A DNA stretch of 8,489 nt from Promethearchaeota archaeon. GTDB lineage: Archaea > Asgardarchaeota > Lokiarchaeia > Sigynarchaeales > SOKP01. A model generated the notes under the pieces. That model ran no database searches and was not told the origin of the DNA. It saw nothing but the letters and a program-made list of their open reading frames with translations. The stretch lies in NCBI GenBank assembly GCA_030668025.1, contig DAOUUT010000156.1, positions 1 to 8,489 of the forward strand. Direction: 5' to 3'. Below are positions 5,609 through 8,489 of the stretch, piece by piece (position 1 is the first letter of the stretch; the number at the start of each line of letters is the position of its first letter). Position numbers and translations under genes: made by a program.

Positions 5609-7438
5609 TTAAAACTTAATTTTCTGGTTTTGAATATTATTGTAAATGTCTTCTGTTAATCGGCAATATTCAGATTTATTTGGAAGCATTACGTAAATAG
5701 GATCATCGATGACATTTAAGTTAAACTCTTCTTTTTTCAAATTAAACTTCTTCAATTTCAAAGTTGGTGTTGCCTCCAAACTGATTTTAAATCTTAAAAA
5801 TATTGGAATACCATAGGAGGGCAAGTTTTTATTGAGATGGTCGTGTAAACCTTTTAGGTCAAACTCTTCAAAAGTGCCGCTAATTACAATGGAGGACATT
5901 CCTGCGCGTCCAGAAGTTCCTGGAATTTTTACTCCATATGTACATGAAATTGAAATATCTTCATATGTATTTAATATTTTTTCTACTTCAGTTGTAGAAA
6001 CGTTGTTCCCCTTCCAACGGAATGTATCTCCCAGTCGATCAAAGAATTGAGCATGACTACAGCCTTGATCTCTAAGCAAATCACCTGTGTTAATCCAAAT
6101 ATCTCCTTCTGTAAAAACATTGTAAAATAACTTAGATTTTGTGGCTGCTTTATCAATATATCCCGTGAATTTGGTAGAACCTTTACTTACGAATAGTAAT
6201 AAACCAACCTCGCCCAGGTCTACTTTCTCCATAAATCCATTTTCATTTTTTATTGGTTTTTCCTCAATAAAATCATATTTCACAATAACATAAGGGGAAG
6301 AACACATTCCTAAAGTGCAGTCAAAATTCAACAGGTTAATAAATATAGCTGGAACTTCGCTTTGTCCGTAGAATTCTCCAATAAAATCTATACCAAACCG
6401 TTCTTTAAAATCTTTCCATATTTCATAACGAAGACCATTTCCAATAATCGCTCTTATAGAATGATTCTTGTCGTTTGGATTCGAAGGTTGATTCATCAGA
6501 TAACTACACATTTCTCCAACGTATGAAAACATTGTAGCATTGTATCTTCTTATCTCATCCCAAAATCGTGAAACGCTGAATTTTCGACCTATAGCTACAG
6601 CAGCTCCACCAGAAAAAGCAGCAGGCCACGCAACTGATAAAGCCGTGGTATGAAAGAAAGGAAGTGGGATGTAAATAGTATCTTCAGGATTCATACTAGT
6701 CATTAATAAGCCATAAGTATAAGCGCCCCCAAACATCCCATAGTGAGTGCGGATTGCGGCTTTAGGAAGACCCGTTGTACCTGATGTAAAGACATAAGCA
6801 AAAGTATCCATTGTCTTGACAGAATCAGTAGTAGAGGGATTATGTATGGGATAATCGCGTATGACAAAACTAAGATCGATAAAGTCTTCTGGAAGGGGTA
6901 TCGAGTCGTTATCAGGCGAAAAGAAAAATTTTTGATCGTCTGATAAATCAAGATCAAATCTGACGCTATTAAAGAGAGCAATTAATTCTGAGCCAACTAT
7001 GACAAATTTCCCAGGAGTTTTATTTATTGCGTGCACTAAACTTTTTCCTAGTAATGAAGTGTTAATAATTGAGCTAATTGCGCCAATTTTACTAATAGCT
7101 GTAATAATAATCAACAATTCTGTACGGTTTGTTATTAAAATCGCAACGACATCCCCTTTTTTTAACCCTAAAGAGAGAAAGTAATGAGCGTGTTGATTGA
7201 CTAACTCATTGAATTCCTTATACGTTAATTCTGACTCCTCAAATTTAATTGCAATTTTATCATGATATTTTTGCGCACTTTCTTCAACAATTGTACCCCA
7301 AGATATCTTATTTTCGAAAGGTGCGTCTAAGATTTTGCGAATAATGCCGTTATTTGGACCATATAAGGCTTTTCTTCTTTTTCTATACTCCTTCTTATCA
7401 ATGAGCGATATTATATTTTTACTTGAATTATTAACCAT
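5609..7438 (-). CDS. FATP/SLC27-like long- or very-long-chain acyl-CoA synthetase
   Basis: Activates a fatty acid with ATP and CoA through an acyl-adenylate (ANL superfamily). In 609 residues: the ATP P-loop YVFTSGTTGLPKAA (215-228), PLPFFHTTAL (258-267), the A5 motif EFYGQSE (355-361, Ser for the usual Thr), NTGDLL (450-455), and FFDRLGDTFRWKGNNV then STTEVEKI (465-488). The last is the FATP signature that separates this group from ordinary FadD or acetyl-CoA synthetases. GNGLR (333-337) and FWDEIRRYNATMFSYVGEM (292-310) are also FATP-like. Lys561 in TPTLK corresponds to the catalytic A10 lysine. The C-terminus, LTEDIYNNIQNQKIKF, matches the closing segment of animal FATPs and mycobacterial FadD6. 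No clear membrane helix is visible at the N-terminus. It is a lone minus-strand gene; a weak TATA-like TTTAAAG lies about 36 bases upstream. It probably feeds beta-oxidation. The substrate is unknown. Confidence 0.92.
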   Translation of the reverse strand: MVNNSSKNIISLIDKKEYRKRRKALYGPNNGIIRKILDAPFENKISWGTIVEESAQKYHDKIAIKFEESELTYKEFNELVNQHAHYFLSLGLKKGDVVAILITNRTELLIIITAISKIGAISSIINTSLLGKSLVHAINKTPGKFVIVGSELIALFNSVRFDLDLSDDQKFFFSPDNDSIPLPEDFIDLSFVIRDYPIHNPSTTDSVKTMDTFAYVFTSGTTGLPKAAIRTHYGMFGGAYTYGLLMTSMNPEDTIYIPLPFFHTTALSVAWPAAFSGGAAVAIGRKFSVSRFWDEIRRYNATMFSYVGEMCSYLMNQPSNPNDKNHSIRAIIGNGLRYEIWKDFKERFGIDFIGEFYGQSEVPAIFINLLNFDCTLGMCSSPYVIVKYDFIEEKPIKNENGFMEKVDLGEVGLLLFVSKGSTKFTGYIDKAATKSKLFYNVFTEGDIWINTGDLLRDQGCSHAQFFDRLGDTFRWKGNNVSTTEVEKILNTYEDISISCTYGVKIPGTSGRAGMSSIVISGTFEEFDLKGLHDHLNKNLPSYGIPIFLRFKISLEATPTLKLKKFNLKKEEFNLNVIDDPIYVMLPNKSEYCRLTEDIYNNIQNQKIKF

Positions 7439-7470
7439 TTTAAAAAACTCTTACTAACTAATGTTATTAC

Positions 7471-7477
7471 TTTAAAG
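7471..7477 (-). promoter_or_regulatory. Weak TATA candidate for the acyl-CoA synthetase gene
   Basis: CTTTAAA on the minus strand, within the palindrome ACTTTAAAGT. Its centre is about 36 bases upstream of the ATG at 7438, which would give a leader near 10 bases. No Shine-Dalgarno sequence is visible, only GAGTTTTTTAAA before the ATG. Other AT-rich positions nearby could serve equally well. Confidence 0.25.
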
Positions 7478-7521
7478 TTATGATTGGAATTAAAAAGAAT
7501 TTTGGATTATAAATATTTTTA

Positions 7522-7611
7522 TTAAGGCTCTTTCTTAAAACGCCTTCTCAAAGCTCGTTCTTTCTTAAGAATTCTTTCAGGAACAGCTTCAGTAGAGGAA
7601 TTTAAAAGTAT
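7522..7611 (-). pseudogene. Possible relic of a lysine/arginine-rich C-terminus
   Basis: A minus-strand frame of 29 residues reaches TAA at 7522-7524, bounded upstream by a TAG at 7612-7614. It reads NSSTEAVPERILKKE, then RALRRRFKKEP. The charged, helix-like composition with many Arg and Lys is unlike the surrounding AT-rich spacer and looks like the end of a protein, but no start codon is present and neither neighbouring frame extends it. I do not recognise a family. The rest of 7439-7713 shows no gene. Confidence 0.18.
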
Positions 7612-7673
7612 CTAATTCTATTAAATAACAGAGTTGGATTTTCCAGTATTTAAATAATGTTAATGATTTAATT

Positions 7674-7690
7674 AAAAATAAAAAAATAAA
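7674..7690 (-). terminator. U-rich terminator after the surface-protein gene
   Basis: On the minus strand the RNA would read UUUAUUUUUUUAUUUUU, with a run of seven U at 7686-7680, beginning about 25 bases after the stop codon at 7714. This fits archaeal oligo-U termination. There is no stem. Confidence 0.45.
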
Positions 7691-7713
7691 GAAGAAATTT
7701 GATTGGTAATAAA

Positions 7714-8489
7714 TTATTTTGGACTTGCTCGTTTTTTAAGATAGATGAATATAACCGCAGCTACGGCGACTCCTCCAGATATAGAAACAACGATGATAGT
7801 GATAATGATGCCAGGATCGAGACCACCAGCGGAAATTATCTTCACAACAGTAACAGCTTCAGATGCCTCATGTCCTAATGTATCATTCGCATAGAAAGTA
7901 ATAGTAACATCTCCTTCGGGTAATGCTGTCCATGCCGTTTGGTTAAAAACCGTATTATTGGTAATGGCAAACGTGGTTACTCCACCATCAAAAGAATACC
8001 ATATCGAGTCTAAATGATCATCAGTAACAGTTATATTGAAAAGAGGCGCCTGAGTACCAAATTCCGCGCCGTCAGTTGGAGAATTGATAACGATGATTGG
8101 AGCCGTAATATCCTTTGCTACAGAAACTTCAGCTATTCCAATATTGCTAATTATGTCACTTGCATAGAAAGTAATTGTAACACTTCCTTGAGTTTTTGCT
8201 GCCCATGCCGTTTGATTAATTATCCCATTTTCTAAAAAGGTGTAGTTGTTAATACCTCCATCTATTGTATACCACATTGAATCTACATAAATATCAGTGA
8301 TAGTTACATCGAAATAGGGAGCAGTTACAGCAAATACATCGCTTGAAGTAGGTGAATTAATCGTTATTGATGGTGCGCCATCTTCTGCTATAGGTGAATA
8401 GTCTATACTTCCTGTAGACCCACCTATATATGTATAAGGATCATCGACAATACCATCATTTGGACTTACATCCGGACTTGTCCAATTAT
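7714..8489 (-). CDS. Membrane-anchored surface protein with NosD-like end and Ig-like repeats (5' partial)
   Basis: The frame is open from the window edge to the TAA at 7714-7716, giving 258 residues with no start; the ATG at 8277 is internal, because coding continues upstream in the same repeat. The first part contains SPNDGIVDDPYTYIGGSTGS and then DYSPI, which resembles the Asp-rich closing segment of right-handed beta-helix (NosD-like, CASH) domains, so such a domain probably lies upstream. Next are two 91-residue Ig-like repeats, each with INSPT, an aromatic WY..DGG turn, NQTAW and VTITFYA. Then GGLDPG leads to a hydrophobic helix (about IIITIIVVS to AAVIFIYL) and a basic KKRASPK tail, a type I membrane anchor with the protein outside. 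Several N-x-S/T sequons (NYT, NQT twice, NIT, NNT, NDT) suggest glycosylation. A role in the cell envelope or adhesion is likely; the exact function is unknown. Confidence 0.85.
   Translation of the reverse strand, partial: NWTSPDVSPNDGIVDDPYTYIGGSTGSIDYSPIAEDGAPSITINSPTSSDVFAVTAPYFDVTITDIYVDSMWYTIDGGINNYTFLENGIINQTAWAAKTQGSVTITFYASDIISNIGIAEVSVAKDITAPIIVINSPTDGAEFGTQAPLFNITVTDDHLDSIWYSFDGGVTTFAITNNTVFNQTAWTALPEGDVTITFYANDTLGHEASEAVTVVKIISAGGLDPGIIITIIVVSISGGVAVAAVIFIYLKKRASPK
7831..8103 (-). repeat. Ig-like repeat unit 2 (91 codons)
   Basis: Runs from APIIVINSPT to AVTVVKIIS and directly abuts unit 1 with no linker. It has the same core (WYSFDGG, NQTAW, VTITFYAND) and carries four of the N-x-S/T sequons. 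The membrane anchor follows about seven residues later. Confidence 0.85.
8104..8376 (-). repeat. Ig-like repeat unit 1 (91 codons)
   Basis: Runs from APSITINSPT to EVSVAKDIT. Compared with unit 2 at an exact 273-base offset, roughly half the residues are identical. Words such as CATGCCGTTT (8204 and 7931) and GCATAGAAAGTAAT (8162 and 7889) are conserved even in DNA, which points to tandem duplication. Confidence 0.85.

Noticed and set aside
5832..7184. Open frames at 5832-6050 (+), 6703-6981 (-) and 6999-7184 (+)
   Set aside because: All lie inside the acyl-CoA synthetase gene in other frames and show no recognisable family.
8014..8235. Plus-strand open frame of 73 codons
   Set aside because: Antisense to the Ig-like repeats, which are clearly coding on the minus strand.

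Overview
The window is strongly AT-rich and looks like archaeal chromosome, most likely from an Asgard (Lokiarchaeia-like) archaeon. The evidence is a leucyl-tRNA synthetase of the archaeal/eukaryotic type, promoters that fit TATA boxes with little or no leader, a membrane-anchored surface protein with a NosD-like end followed by Ig-like repeats, and bacterial or eukaryote-like metabolic genes: a FATP/SLC27-type acyl-CoA synthetase and a cold-shock protein. The lineage is inferred from gene style; no rRNA gene is present to settle it.

Layout. At 1-188 (+) is the C-terminal end of a radical SAM/SPASM-type protein. It converges, with a 15-base gap, on leuS (204-3092 or 3122, -). A 429-base stretch follows (3123-3551). 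On the minus strand it holds a candidate leucine-rich leader ORF, a hairpin with a U-tract, a competing inverted repeat, and a peptide resembling the C-terminal tail of an oligopeptide ABC-transporter ATPase. Its plus-strand end carries the promoter of the next operon. At 3552-4945 (+) an enoyl-CoA hydratase and a flavin-reductase-like protein sit 5 bases apart, as an operon. A cold-shock-domain protein with a 13-glycine tail follows at 5088-5384 (+). At 5609-7438 (-) is a FATP-like very-long-chain acyl-CoA synthetase. At 7714-8489 (-), running off the window, is the C-terminal part of a surface protein with two 91-residue Ig-like repeats and a membrane anchor.

How the genes relate. The acyl-CoA synthetase and the enoyl-CoA hydratase could serve the same fatty-acid or organic-acid degradation, activation followed by hydration, but they are on opposite strands with the cold-shock gene between them, so co-regulation is not shown. 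The flavin reductase is the closest partner of the hydratase. The other genes are housekeeping or surface functions with no visible link.

The most interesting place is upstream of leuS. A 28-codon ORF there, eight of whose last 14 codons are leucine codons, ends in a hairpin followed by a U-rich tract, with an alternative 9-bp pairing downstream. The arrangement resembles a bacterial amino-acid attenuator placed before a leucyl-tRNA synthetase. It is a hypothesis from one sequence, and AT-rich DNA could produce it by chance.
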